Shown here piece after piece: positions 1 through 8,134 of a stretch of DNA of 48,733 nucleotides (its first letter is position 1; each line of letters starts with the position of its first letter). Source of the DNA: Candidatus Solincola quzhuomuensis (GTDB taxonomy: Bacteria > Actinomycetota > Geothermincolia > Geothermincolales > RBG-13-55-18); contig JACVJF010000009.1 of NCBI GenBank assembly GCA_015711855.1, forward strand, positions 1-48,733, read 5' to 3'. Under the pieces are notes generated by a model, which had not been told where the DNA came from, made no database searches, and saw only the letters and a list, made by a program, of their open reading frames with translations. The position numbers were made by a program, and so were the translations under genes.

Positions 1-157
1 GGAGTTGAACCTCCTGGCGGATGAGTGGAATTACATCTACAATCACGTGAGGCCCCACCAGAGCCTGGGTTATCTCACCCCTGCCGAGTTCCTGAGGCGG
101 TGGCAGGAAAAGAAGCAGTGTGGGGATAAGGTGTCCACGATGTAGTGAACCAGCACA
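1..157 (+). mobile_element. Right end of an insertion sequence (IS3/IS481-type), truncated by the window edge
   Basis: The window opens inside an insertion sequence: the reading frame is the C-terminus of a DDE integrase/transposase. After its stop codon at 143-145, the bases up to about 157 end in ...CAGCACA, so read from outside the element the end would start TGTGCTGG, which fits the usual TG...CA termini of such elements. The exact end is inferred, because the left end and any target duplication lie outside the window. The -35 box of the next gene starts only about 6 bases beyond this end. Confidence 0.6.
2..145 (+). CDS. IS3/IS481-family transposase (integrase core), C-terminal fragment
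   Basis: This is a partial gene whose 5' part lies outside the window; 47 residues remain. The piece reads ...WNYIYNHVRPHQSLGYLTP followed by AEFLRRW. That is the highly conserved end of the rve integrase core of IS3/IS481-type transposases, where the N..RPHQ.L...TPAE.. stretch follows the last catalytic glutamate. The protein would cut and join element ends through a DDE active site. Whether the element is intact upstream cannot be seen. It shares no operon with the next gene, which has its own promoter. An alternative is a phage-type rve integrase, but the RPHQSLGYLTPAEF pattern is typical of IS elements. Confidence 0.85.
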   Translation, partial: ELNLLADEWNYIYNHVRPHQSLGYLTPAEFLRRWQEKKQCGDKVSTM

Positions 158-162
158 CTTTC

Positions 163-191
163 TTGGTAAGCACTGTCGCATATTGTATAAT
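163..191 (+). promoter_or_regulatory. Sigma-70-type promoter of the bS22 gene
   Basis: TTGGTA (163-168) and TATAAT (186-191) are separated by 17 bases. The start of transcription would fall near 198, leaving a leader of about 37 bases before the TTG start codon at 235. The promoter lies directly after the insertion sequence end, so the element did not separate the gene from it. Confidence 0.7.
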
Positions 192-234
192 TATCTCAGT
201 CGTGTAAGCAGAGCGAGCAAAGAGGTGAATGCGG

Positions 235-330
235 TTGAGTTCGGTGATCAAGAAACGGCGCAAGAAGATGCGCAAGAAGAAGCACAAGAAACTGCTCAAG
301 AAGACCCGCTGGCAGAGAAGGAACAAGTGA
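235..330 (+). CDS. Small ribosomal subunit protein bS22 (AURKAIP1/COX24-domain protein), 31 aa
   Basis: The product is a 31-residue, extremely basic peptide: (M)SSVIKKRRKKMRKKKHKK, then LLKKTRWQRRNK. This closely matches the short SVIKKRRKKM.KKKH.KLL..TR.QRR pattern of actinobacterial bS22, which mycobacterial ribosome structures place in the small subunit near the decoding region. The start is taken as TTG at 235, because AGAGGTG (221-227) lies about 8 bases upstream and the family normally begins M(S/G)SVIKK. An in-frame ATG at 229 would be only 2-3 bases from that ribosome-binding site. The gene is monocistronic, with its own promoter (163-191) and a likely terminator (359-383). It is short enough to be missed by ordinary gene callers. 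Confidence in the family is high and in the exact start moderate. Confidence 0.85.
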   Translation: MSSVIKKRRKKMRKKKHKKLLKKTRWQRRNK

Positions 331-358
331 GCTCTCACCCGTAACGGGTTTCCATCCG

Positions 359-383
359 CCCCGCAGGCCGGCGGGGTATTTTC
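359..383 (+). terminator. Probable rho-independent terminator after bS22
   Basis: CCCCGC (359-364), a 6-base loop and GCGGGG (371-376) are followed by TATTTTC. The stem is short and the T-run interrupted, but the position 28 bases after the stop codon fits. It also lies downstream of hyuB on the opposite strand (stop at 435), between convergent genes. Confidence 0.55.
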
Positions 384-434
384 ATGCTCCGGCCCATCCC
401 TCATGGGCATATTCCTAAGGATCGGCGCCGTAGA

Positions 435-2003
435 TCACGGCGAGCCGAAGCCCCCTCCACCGGGTGTCCTTAACTCCAGGACCTCCCCTTCTTCCACCTC
501 CAGCTCCACCTTGGAGGGAAGCCGTATCCTCTCCCCACCCTTACGGACCAGGTGGTCCTCGCCCGGCATTCCTGGCTCCCCTCCGGCGAGACCGTACGGC
601 CCGCGGCGCCTGCGCTCGGCGAGTAGGGAGACCTTGGCTGCTTCCAGGAATTGGAAGTGCCTCTCCAGGCCGTCGCCGCCCCTAAAACGGCCTCTGCCCC
701 CCGTGCCTCGGGCCACGGCGTAGCGCATCACCCGCAGAGGGAACTCGTACTCCAGCGCTTCCACCGGCGTGTTCATGGTGTTGGTCATGTGGTTATGAGT
801 GGCGTCCATGCCGTCCCGGTCCGGCCTTGCGCCGCAACCGCCAGCTATGGTCTCGTAATAGGCGAAGGGCCGGGGGGACTCCCCTCCCACAGCCAGGTTG
901 GTCATCGTCCCGTAACTGGCCGCGGGTATGCGTTCCGGAAGGGCCTGGGAGAGGGCTCCCAGCAGCGCGTCCACCACCCGCTGCGAGGTCTCCACGTTCC
1001 CGCCGGCCACCGCTCGCGGCCAGGAGGCGTCCAGGATCGAAGGCCGGGGGATCACCACCTCCACCCTCTCCAGGCATCCATGGTTGAAGGGAGCATCCTC
1101 CGGCAGCAGGCAGCGCAGCACGTAATAGACCGCGGAGAGAGTGACCGAACGCGGGCAGTTCAACGGCCCTCTCACCTCTCCGGCGGAACCGGAGAAATCC
1201 ACCCGCAGGCGGCCCTCTCCGGAGGTCACGGCCACCCTTATGGGTATGTCCTGTTCTCCCCGGCCGTCGTCGTCCAGGTAGTCGGTGAAGGAATAGGTCC
1301 CGGGCGGGATGCAGGACAGCGACTCTTCGGCAATCCGGCCCGCGTAACGGAGGAGCTCCTCCATAAAACGGGCCACCTCCTCCGGGCCGTGCCGGGAGAC
1401 CACCTCCCGGAAGCGCCTCACGCCCACGGTCAGTGATCCGTGTTGGGCTCGCAGATCCCCCCTCCTCTCCGCCGGGGTGCGCACGTTGGCCAGGATGAGA
1501 TCCTCCACCTCCTCCACTACGCGCCCCTCCCGCGCGTAATGGACCATGGGAATGACCAGCCCCTCCTGGAAGACCTCGCTGCCCAGGGCCATGGAGCCGG
1601 GCGCCCTTCCGCCCACGTCGGCGTGGTGGGCCCGGTTCACCACATAGCCCACCAGCCGACCTTCGCACCGGACGGCGGCGGCCATGGTCAGGTCGGGGAG
1701 GTGGGTACCTCCTCGGAAGGGATCGTTCCACAAGATTACGTCTCCCTCTCGGAGGACCTCTCCCCTGCTCTCCAACCACTCCAGGAGGAACCGCATGGAG
1801 GAAGGGAGGGCGCCCAGGTGCACGGGTATGTGAGCCGCCTGGGCGACGAGCCGCCCCCGGGCGTCGAAGACGGCGCAGGAATAGTCCTTCCTCTCCTTGA
1901 TGTTCGCCGAATGCCCGGAACGACCCAGGACCACCCCCATCTCCTCGGCCACTTCCGCGAGCTTGTTGTTAAATATTTCCAATAACGCCGCATCCACAGC
2001 CAT
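435..2003 (-). CDS. hyuB: Hydantoinase B / oxoprolinase family protein (HyuB)
   Basis: The 522-residue product is full length for the HyuB family (about 520-600 aa). The N-terminus (IFNNKLAEVAEEMG, then SANIKERKDYSCAVFD) carries the typical HyuB motifs, with IPVHLGALP and NDPFRGGTHLPD following; the C-terminus ends in the glycine-rich TPGGGGFG. HyuB proteins partner HyuA in ATP-dependent opening of hydantoin or 5-oxoproline rings; acetone carboxylase and acetophenone carboxylase subunits are relatives, so the substrate cannot be deduced. The ATG is preceded by AAGGAGAGG about 6 bases upstream. It lies 39 bases behind hyuA on the same strand, and the two are almost certainly co-transcribed from the promoter at 4107-4134. 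Confidence 0.9.
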   Translation of the reverse strand: MAVDAALLEIFNNKLAEVAEEMGVVLGRSGHSANIKERKDYSCAVFDARGRLVAQAAHIPVHLGALPSSMRFLLEWLESRGEVLREGDVILWNDPFRGGTHLPDLTMAAAVRCEGRLVGYVVNRAHHADVGGRAPGSMALGSEVFQEGLVIPMVHYAREGRVVEEVEDLILANVRTPAERRGDLRAQHGSLTVGVRRFREVVSRHGPEEVARFMEELLRYAGRIAEESLSCIPPGTYSFTDYLDDDGRGEQDIPIRVAVTSGEGRLRVDFSGSAGEVRGPLNCPRSVTLSAVYYVLRCLLPEDAPFNHGCLERVEVVIPRPSILDASWPRAVAGGNVETSQRVVDALLGALSQALPERIPAASYGTMTNLAVGGESPRPFAYYETIAGGCGARPDRDGMDATHNHMTNTMNTPVEALEYEFPLRVMRYAVARGTGGRGRFRGGDGLERHFQFLEAAKVSLLAERRRRGPYGLAGGEPGMPGEDHLVRKGGERIRLPSKVELEVEEGEVLELRTPGGGGFGSP

Positions 2004-2042
2004 ATCGCCTCTCCTTCCGCGACGGTTTCGGGGACCGTCGAC

Positions 2043-4043
2043 TCATCCGGACCCCCGCCTCTCCAGAAGCAGGCAGCCACGCTCGTCGACCCGACCGCGC
2101 CAGCCGGGCGGCACCACCGCCGTGGCGTCCTCCTCGCAGACCAGGCAGGGGCCGTCGAATACTTCTCCCGACCTCAACCAGGTACGACTCAGGACGGCGC
2201 ACTCCTCCTCCCACAACCTCCCGTCGGGGAGAACAAAAGCCATCTTCGCCGAGCCTACTCCCTTTTTCCCGCTCAAGCCCGTTCGCGTCGGGCGAGGGAA
2301 ATCGGCGTTCGAGGGGAGCACGGAACGGAGCCTGACGTTGACCACCTCCACCTCACCATCCTCCAGGTGGAATCCGTACCTCCTCCGGTGGGCTCGGTGA
2401 AAGAGCTCGATCACCCGGCGAAAGTCCCAGTCTCGCTCCACCTCCACCCGCAGCTCGTAGCCTTGCCCCCGGTAGCGCAGGTCCATGGCCGGGAGATGAG
2501 CTACGTCTTCCACCTCCTTCCAGGACGGCGGGAGACCCTCCCCCATCCTCCCCCACGCCTCCCTGGCGCGATCCATGGCCTCCGGACTCATCGGAAGCAT
2601 GAGGGTCAAGGAGGAATCGCGTACCCGGTCGGCCAAAAGCAGCCCGCAGGCGGAGAAGGCCCCCGGCCAGGGTGGCACCAGCACCCGGCGTATGCCCAAG
2701 AGCTCCGCCAGCTCGCAGCCGTGCATGGGACCGGCTCCCCCGTAAGCGACCAAGGTAAAAAGTGAGGGGTCGTGGCCGCGGTCCACGGTCATCAACCTGA
2801 CCGCCCGGGCCATGTTGTTGAGGACCACGGAGAGCACCCCGGCCGCCGCCTCCCGCGCCGAACACCCCAGGTTCCTTCCCAAGTCCCGCATGGCCTCCAG
2901 GGAACGCCCCGGAAAAAGGCGCATCCTCCCGCCCAGAAAGTACTCTTCCCGGAGCCTCCCCAGGACCACGTGGGCGTCGGTCACCGTGGGCAGTCGTCCT
3001 ATCCCGTAGCAGGCCGGGCCGGGATGGGCTCCGGCGCTCTCGGGACCCACCTTCAGGGCCCCTCCCCGGTCCACCTTGGCCAGGCTGCCCCCTCCCGCCC
3101 CTATGGAGTGGATGTCGATCATGGGAAAGCGAACCGGGTAACCGGCCACCGAGCCCTCGGCCGAGAGGCTTATCCCCCCGTCCACCAGGGAGACGTCGGT
3201 GCTGGTGCCCCCCATGTCCAGGGCCACCGCCCGAGGATGACCCGCGAGTGAAGCCAGCTTGGCAGTCGCCACCACCCCTCCCGCCGGGCCGGACATCAAT
3301 GTTCTCGCCGGGATGAGCCTGGCCTCGGCGGGCTCCATGGTTCCCCCGCCGGAATGCATGATCTCCAGCCGTTTTCCGGAAAGCCCTTCTTCCAGGACGG
3401 ACAGGTATCGGGACACCTTCCCCGAGACGTAGGCGTTGACCACCACTGTGCTCGCCCTCTCGTATTCCCGGTACTCGGGGAGGATGCGCGAGGACAGGTG
3501 GACGACCATCCCTCGCTCGGATAGGACCCTCCCCACCAGCTCCTCGTGCCGGGGGTGAAGGAAGGAGAAGAGCAGGCAAACCGCCACCGCCTCCACGCCG
3601 AGTCCCTCCATCCTCCGGGACAGGCCCTCGACCTCCTCCTCACGCAGGGGCACGATCACCTCCCCGCGGGAGCTCACCCTCTCCGCCACCTCGAAGCAGA
3701 GCTCGGGCGGTACCAAGGGGGCGATCTTCTCCACCGCCAGGTCGTAGAGGCGAGGCCGGGTCTGCCTGCCGATGGCCAGCAGGTCGGAGAAACCCTCCGT
3801 GGCCACGAAGGCCGTGCGGGTCCCCTTTCTCTCCAGAAGGGCGTTCACGGCCACCGTGCTCCCGTGGGCGATCCTGGAAGCTTCTTCCATGCCTCCCTCT
3901 TGCAGCCCCCGGAAGAGGGCCTCCTCGGGACTTTCGGGCGTGGAGGGGAGTTTGTAGACGCGCAGCTCGCCCCCCTCCGCGGCGACCAGGTCGGTGAAGG
4001 TGCCGCCGATGTCCGCGCCGACCGCCGTCTCCGTCACTTCCAC
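2043..4043 (-). CDS. hyuA: Hydantoinase/oxoprolinase family protein (HyuA), ATP-binding subunit
   Basis: The 666-residue product is of normal HyuA length. GADIGGTFTDLV near the N-terminus is the phosphate-binding motif of the actin/hexokinase ATPase fold, and ALDMGGTSTDVSLV near residue 270 is the second. HGSTVAVNALLERKGTRTAF and MSGPAGGV are further family signatures. The protein should activate the ring amide with ATP for hydrolysis with HyuB. The annotated start is GTG at 4043, with GGAGG only 4 bases upstream; a second in-frame GTG at 4037 has 10-base spacing, so the start could be two codons later. The N-terminal ATPase motif is intact in either case. A divergent gene starts about 230 bases away. 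Confidence 0.92.
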   Translation of the reverse strand: MEVTETAVGADIGGTFTDLVAAEGGELRVYKLPSTPESPEEALFRGLQEGGMEEASRIAHGSTVAVNALLERKGTRTAFVATEGFSDLLAIGRQTRPRLYDLAVEKIAPLVPPELCFEVAERVSSRGEVIVPLREEEVEGLSRRMEGLGVEAVAVCLLFSFLHPRHEELVGRVLSERGMVVHLSSRILPEYREYERASTVVVNAYVSGKVSRYLSVLEEGLSGKRLEIMHSGGGTMEPAEARLIPARTLMSGPAGGVVATAKLASLAGHPRAVALDMGGTSTDVSLVDGGISLSAEGSVAGYPVRFPMIDIHSIGAGGGSLAKVDRGGALKVGPESAGAHPGPACYGIGRLPTVTDAHVVLGRLREEYFLGGRMRLFPGRSLEAMRDLGRNLGCSAREAAAGVLSVVLNNMARAVRLMTVDRGHDPSLFTLVAYGGAGPMHGCELAELLGIRRVLVPPWPGAFSACGLLLADRVRDSSLTLMLPMSPEAMDRAREAWGRMGEGLPPSWKEVEDVAHLPAMDLRYRGQGYELRVEVERDWDFRRVIELFHRAHRRRYGFHLEDGEVEVVNVRLRSVLPSNADFPRPTRTGLSGKKGVGSAKMAFVLPDGRLWEEECAVLSRTWLRSGEVFDGPCLVCEEDATAVVPPGWRGRVDERGCLLLERRGSG

Positions 4044-4106
4044 GAAGCCTCCTATCTGGTGAACCGCCGGCGAGGCGGACCGCCTGCCAGATATAGCGAG
4101 ATATTT

Positions 4107-4134
4107 TATATATCGGGTCGGGAGGCATTGTCAC
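4107..4134 (-). promoter_or_regulatory. Promoter of hyuA-hyuB
   Basis: Read on the minus strand, GTGACA (4134-4129), a 16-base spacer and TATATA (4112-4107) lie about 60 bases before the hyuA start. The -35 box differs from TTGACA at one base. The surrounding sequence is unusually AT-rich for this genome. Confidence 0.5.
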
Positions 4135-4231
4135 CATGGCCGCCTTGCCGTCGATCCCGTGCATCCCACGGGAGAGGCGTCTTTTCTTGCGATCAACCCT
4201 ACGGGATGGGCAGCCGGATCGTCGCCAGGTG

Positions 4232-4260
4232 TTCATCCGCGGTCCGTTTTCTGGGATAAT
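4232..4260 (+). promoter_or_regulatory. Candidate promoter of the M61-like protein gene, possibly leaderless
   Basis: TTCATC (4232-4237), 17 bases and GATAAT (4255-4260) are present. Transcription would begin near 4267, at or just before the in-frame GTG (4268), TTG (4271) and ATG (4277) codons, which leaves little or no leader. The -35 match is weak. Confidence 0.4.
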
Positions 4261-4276
4261 GTGGCTGGTGTTGTGC

Positions 4277-5872
4277 ATGAAAAAGTTGTCGTGGGCGCCT
4301 GCGGCGGCGCTGGTGGCGTTCCTCCTCCTTCCGGCCGGCGTCCCTCCGTCGGCGCAGGTCCCCGGCCGGGGAATACGCTACGTGCTGGACCTCACGAGGG
4401 CGGCGGAGGGTGAGGTCGGCGTCACCCTGAGCGCGACTTCCGCCTCCGGGGGACTGGCCCTCAGGATGGAGGAGTCCTTCGGGAACGGGCTGGCGGTCGA
4501 CCTCCCTTCCCACGTAGAAGACCTACGGGCCGAGGACGGGAACGGCGCGAAGCTGGCCGTCTCCGGGGATGGGGACTCCTTCTACGTGCAGGGGAACGGC
4601 GAGATAACCGTGTCCTACCGAGTGCGTCTGTCCGACTACCGGGCGGAGACGCCCTACCTGCAGTCGATCGCAGAATCCGGCCCTCCCTGGCCCTACTTCC
4701 CCCACGCAAGCCGGAGCTTCGCCTACCTGCCCGGCTTCGCTATCCTCATGTATCCCGAAGGGCAGCGGGAGGCGGCGGCGGAAGTGCAGCTGGTGATGCC
4801 CGATGGTTGGGAGTTCCTTCCAGTTGGAGACGGAATCCCGGTGACCGCTCAGGCCCTCCTCGCCGACCCCATCCTGGCCGGAGAGTTCTACGTGCACCGG
4901 GAGGATTCCTTCGCGCTGGCTTTCCCCGGACCCACCGCGCCCGCGCCGGGAACCGTGCGAGAACTGGCCTCCCGGATGGCCCCTGTCCTGGAAAAGGCCC
5001 GCTTCCTCTCGGGAGGAGAGGGACGAGGCTCCGAGGATGAGCTCACCTTCTTCTTCCTCCAGGGGGGTGAAGGAGACCGCCTGGAGGACGCCTTTTATCC
5101 TTTGGAAAGTTATTCCAGAACGGTGGTCATCCCCATGCCCGCCGGCGCGGACGTCCTGTCCGACGCCTGCCTGGAGGCGGCGACCCGTGGCGCGATCCGC
5201 CTCTTCCTCGCTCGGGCCCCGCGGCTGAAGACGGAAGCCGCCTGGTTTTCGGAGGGGGCCTCCTGGTACCTCCAGGGCCTCCTTCCCTATCAAGCGGGGA
5301 TATGGGGGAACTCCCTCTTCTGGGACCGCTTCAGCCTGCGCTACGAAAGCTACCGGCAGGCGCGCGCCTCGGATATGACGTCCCTCGCCGAGGCGGGGGT
5401 CGGGGCCTCCCTTTCCCGGGAGGCGGCAGCGGTGCTCTCCTGCGGGGGAGCCGCGGCCTGCGCGGCCATCGACGCCGAGCTGCGCACCCTGCCCTTCGCA
5501 GGGGATCTCCCCTCGCTACTGCGCGACATATCCGGCCTTTCCGCCGGCAAAGAGGGGCTGGGGAACGCGGAGATCGCCTCCTTCCTGGAGACGAGGACCG
5601 GAAGGAGTTGGGCGTCCTTCTTCAGCGACTACGTCCAAGGCGGGAGGGAGATCCCGCCCTCTTCCTTCTCCACCCTCAAGGTGGCCCCAGGGGTGAGCTC
5701 CGCCCTGCCCGAACAGGGAAGCCCGGGCTCCACCTCTTTGCCGGAGTGGATACTTTTGGCCGCGGCCGTGGCCGTGGTGCTCCTCATACCTTTCCTGCTT
5801 GAGCCCTACACCATGCGCCCGCGCAAGCCCGGCTTCCTGGACAAGAAGCTGCGCGACTACGACCGCTCCTGA
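4277..5872 (+). CDS. Membrane-anchored M61/M1-like protein lacking the HExxH zinc motif
   Basis: About 531 residues. The N-terminus (MKKLSWAPAAALVAFLLLPA) is a signal peptide and a hydrophobic segment near the C-terminus (WILLAAAVAVVLLIPFLL) is a membrane anchor with a basic cytoplasmic tail, so the bulk is extracellular. The first half looks like a beta-rich domain; the second contains WFSEGASWYLQGLLPY, resembling the W.sEG.a.Y helix that follows the zinc site in M61/M1 (gluzincin) peptidases. No HExxH precedes it; the corresponding place reads EAATRGAIRLFLA. It is therefore probably non-catalytic, perhaps a binding protein. The reading frame extends back to 4136, but the promoter-like box at 4255 and the signal peptide favour a start at 4268-4277. 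Converges with the acyl-CoA synthetase gene, leaving a 9-base gap. Confidence 0.65.
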   Translation: MKKLSWAPAAALVAFLLLPAGVPPSAQVPGRGIRYVLDLTRAAEGEVGVTLSATSASGGLALRMEESFGNGLAVDLPSHVEDLRAEDGNGAKLAVSGDGDSFYVQGNGEITVSYRVRLSDYRAETPYLQSIAESGPPWPYFPHASRSFAYLPGFAILMYPEGQREAAAEVQLVMPDGWEFLPVGDGIPVTAQALLADPILAGEFYVHREDSFALAFPGPTAPAPGTVRELASRMAPVLEKARFLSGGEGRGSEDELTFFFLQGGEGDRLEDAFYPLESYSRTVVIPMPAGADVLSDACLEAATRGAIRLFLARAPRLKTEAAWFSEGASWYLQGLLPYQAGIWGNSLFWDRFSLRYESYRQARASDMTSLAEAGVGASLSREAAAVLSCGGAAACAAIDAELRTLPFAGDLPSLLRDISGLSAGKEGLGNAEIASFLETRTGRSWASFFSDYVQGGREIPPSSFSTLKVAPGVSSALPEQGSPGSTSLPEWILLAAAVAVVLLIPFLLEPYTMRPRKPGFLDKKLRDYDRS

Positions 5873-5881
5873 CCACGGAGC

Positions 5882-7459
5882 TTACTTTTCGAACTCCTTC
5901 TTCAGCTCCTCGTAGAGGGCGTGCTTGTGCACCTTCCCCAGGGGAGTTAAGGGGAGGGACTCCCGAAAGACCACCTGGTCGGGAACCTTGTACTCCGCCA
6001 GGTGTTGCTTGCAGAACTCCCTCAGCTCCTCCTCGGTGACCTCCGCTCCCGGCTGGGGCACCACGTAGGCCCTCCCCTTCTCGCCCAGGACGGGGTCCGG
6101 GTAGCCCACCACGGCGGCGAAGAGCACCTTGGGATGCTTCATAAGGACGTCTTCCACCTCCGGGGGATAGACGTTCTCCCCACCGCGGATGTACATCTCC
6201 TTCTTCCTCCCCAGGATGTGGAGATGCCCGTCCTCGTCGACGAAGCCCATATCCCCGGTGTAGAAGAACCCCTCTTCGTCGAAGACGGCGGCGGTGGCCT
6301 CCGGCTGCTTGTAGTAGCCCTTCATGACCGCCGCTCCCCGGATGGCTATCTCGCCGGTCTGGCCCTGCGGCACTTCCTTGCGCTCGGAATCCATGATGCG
6401 GATCTCGATTCCCGGGTTGGGTATCCCTATAGTGGTGGCGATCTTTTCCAGGGGGAAGTCCTGGCGGGTGAAGGTCACGGCCCCGCTGACCTCCGTGAGA
6501 CCGTAGCCGATGTAAGGTATGATGCCCATCCTCTCCTTTATCTGCGTGATCAGCTCCGGGGGCACCGGTGCGCCGGAGATCACCGCCGTCTTCACGCTGG
6601 AGAGGTCGTAGGAATCGAAATCCGGCTGCATGAAGAGGAGGATGTACTGGGCGGGTACCTGCCCCACGATGGTTATCCTCTCCTTCTGGATGGTCTGGAG
6701 CACCTGCTGGGGGATGAAGGTGTCCAGCATGACCAGGGTGGTGCCGTTGTAGACCATGCTGAGGATGGCCATAACCGCCCCGCCCACGTGGTTGTTGGGT
6801 ATGTCCATGAGCAGGCGCTCGTCGTCCGTCAAGTCCGAGGCGTCGATCTGCCCTTTCACGTACTCCACCAGGTTGCGGTGGGTGAGCATGGGCGCTTTGG
6901 GTACTCCCGTGGTCCCCGAGGTGAAGAGCTGGAGAGCCACATCGTCCTCCTCCACCTGCGCCTTGCGGGCCTCGAGCTCCTCGTCCAGCTCCGGCCCTTC
7001 CACCAGGAAATCCTTGTAGGATATGGCGCCCGGGACCTTGGACACGTCCTCGTCGCTACCGATGACCACCACTTGGCGAAGTTCCGGAAGCTGGTCGCGG
7101 ACGGCGTTGAGCTTGGCGATGAAGTCTGAGTCCATGAATCCCGGCTCCATGATCACCACGCAGGAGTCGGAATGGCCGAGGATGTACTTGACCTCATCCG
7201 GGGCGAAGCGCCAGGAGACGGGTACAGCCGCCGCCCCTACCTTGGCGCAGGCCAGATAACCGAAGACGAACTCGGGGTGGTTGGGGATGTATAGACCTAC
7301 CCTCTCTCCCCTCTTCACCCCCAGCTTGAGAAGGCCCTTGGCCACCTTGTTCACCTCGCGGTCGTAGTCGGCGAAGGTATAACGCCGGTCTCCGTAGACG
7401 AGGGCTTCCCGATCCGGCCTCTCCTTGGCCCACCTCTCCAAAGGCTCGAAAATAAGCAT
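5882..7459 (-). CDS. AMP-dependent acyl-CoA synthetase/ligase (FadD-like)
   Basis: 525 residues, a full-length member of the adenylate-forming superfamily. Motifs in order: LFTSGTTGVPKAPMLTHRNL (P-loop, A3), YGLTEVSGAV (A5), YTGDMGFVDEDGHLHILGR (A7/A8), GGENVYPPEVE and the C-terminal LTPLGKVHKHAL with the A10 lysine. It should activate a carboxylic acid to acyl-AMP and then acyl-CoA in the cytoplasm. The chain length cannot be read from the sequence; the closest pattern is medium/long-chain acyl-CoA ligases. The ATG is preceded by GGAGGTG about 4 bases upstream. It is expressed from its own promoter (7594-7622) with a leader of about 130 bases. A second, distinct member lies at 33468-35048. 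Confidence 0.9.
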   Translation of the reverse strand: MLIFEPLERWAKERPDREALVYGDRRYTFADYDREVNKVAKGLLKLGVKRGERVGLYIPNHPEFVFGYLACAKVGAAAVPVSWRFAPDEVKYILGHSDSCVVIMEPGFMDSDFIAKLNAVRDQLPELRQVVVIGSDEDVSKVPGAISYKDFLVEGPELDEELEARKAQVEEDDVALQLFTSGTTGVPKAPMLTHRNLVEYVKGQIDASDLTDDERLLMDIPNNHVGGAVMAILSMVYNGTTLVMLDTFIPQQVLQTIQKERITIVGQVPAQYILLFMQPDFDSYDLSSVKTAVISGAPVPPELITQIKERMGIIPYIGYGLTEVSGAVTFTRQDFPLEKIATTIGIPNPGIEIRIMDSERKEVPQGQTGEIAIRGAAVMKGYYKQPEATAAVFDEEGFFYTGDMGFVDEDGHLHILGRKKEMYIRGGENVYPPEVEDVLMKHPKVLFAAVVGYPDPVLGEKGRAYVVPQPGAEVTEEELREFCKQHLAEYKVPDQVVFRESLPLTPLGKVHKHALYEELKKEFEK

Positions 7460-7593
7460 GCTTCACCTCCCTGCTCAAAGACCCAAGCGGCTTTGCGAAT
7501 GCGTCCACCAAAATATGGGGCGATACAGGACGAAGCCCCACCTCTTCCGCTTTTTCCTCCCGGAACACCAATGCAGCCGGAGTGTTAAGCACT

Positions 7594-7622
7594 AGTTTAT
7601 GCTATCGGCTTCCGATGTTCAA
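7594..7622 (-). promoter_or_regulatory. Promoter of the acyl-CoA synthetase gene
   Basis: On the minus strand, TTGAAC (7622-7617), exactly 17 bases and TAAACT (7599-7594) are found. The predicted start of transcription is near 7587, about 128 bases before the ATG. The -35 box is identical to that of the por operon at 24575-24580. Confidence 0.6.
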
Positions 7623-7780
7623 CCGGATCTCCAGGATAAAAGGCCGTCGGCGTTCCTTCAACGGACGAAGCACGACCGCTTCCCTTTGACTTGCGTTCTT
7701 CCCGCCGCTTGTTTTCCGCCGCTTATTAACCACCGATCGGTACGCACCTCAAGTCGCCACATTTCATGAACTTTTAAGAG

Positions 7781-7809
7781 TTGACTGTCTGGTTACTTCG
7801 TAGTATTTT
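7781..7809 (+). promoter_or_regulatory. Promoter of the SdrD-like protein gene
   Basis: TTGACT (7781-7786), 17 bases and TATTTT (7804-7809) make a strong sigma-70-type match. Transcription would begin near 7816, about 320 bases before the start codon at 8135, so the message would carry a long leader. Confidence 0.6.
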
Positions 7810-7815
7810 AATGGT

Positions 7816-8134
7816 ACGGCTTTCCAGGAAAGAGGAGCGGTAAAAGGGGTGACGGTTCCGGCGCCGATGGGCGATCGGACTTAAATATAGGGCAGAACCG
7901 ACAAAAGGAGGAGGCAAACCGGGGCGGACTTCAATCGGGCGAAGAAGGGGAGCGAAGGGCCCCGCGTCCTGTTTCCAGGACTCACTCGGTGCAGCTATTG
8001 GGCAAACCCTCCCCGTCTCATCCATAAGAATGGTCCTCGTTGGCGTTTGTTTTGTGCCTCTGAGGTCCTCCCCTCGACCGTGGGGCAGGTATGACCCCGG
8101 CGGTACGACAACGGAAAAAAGGAGGTCGCAAGGG
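7816..8134 (+). other. Long structured 5' leader of the SdrD-like gene (riboswitch or attenuator candidate)
   Basis: This stretch of about 320 bases between the promoter and the gene has no convincing reading frame of its own. It contains a perfect small hairpin (TCCTG-TTTC-CAGGA near 7968-7981), several G-rich and C-rich blocks that could pair, and two GGCAAACC-type segments (near 7912 and 8000). I could not fit it to the c-di-GMP, c-di-AMP, cobalamin or T-box consensus by eye. It ends in AAAAAAGGAGGT (8115-8126), a strong ribosome-binding site 8 bases before the ATG. Confidence 0.35.

Noticed and set aside
651-1436. 261-codon open frame on the plus strand
   Set aside because: It is antisense to hyuB, whose domains and motifs are clear; the frame is open only because of high GC content.
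7900-8020. c-di-GMP (GEMM-I) riboswitch in the SdrD leader
   Set aside because: GGCAAACC-like segments occur, but the required downstream CGCAAAG and paired helix pattern are not there.
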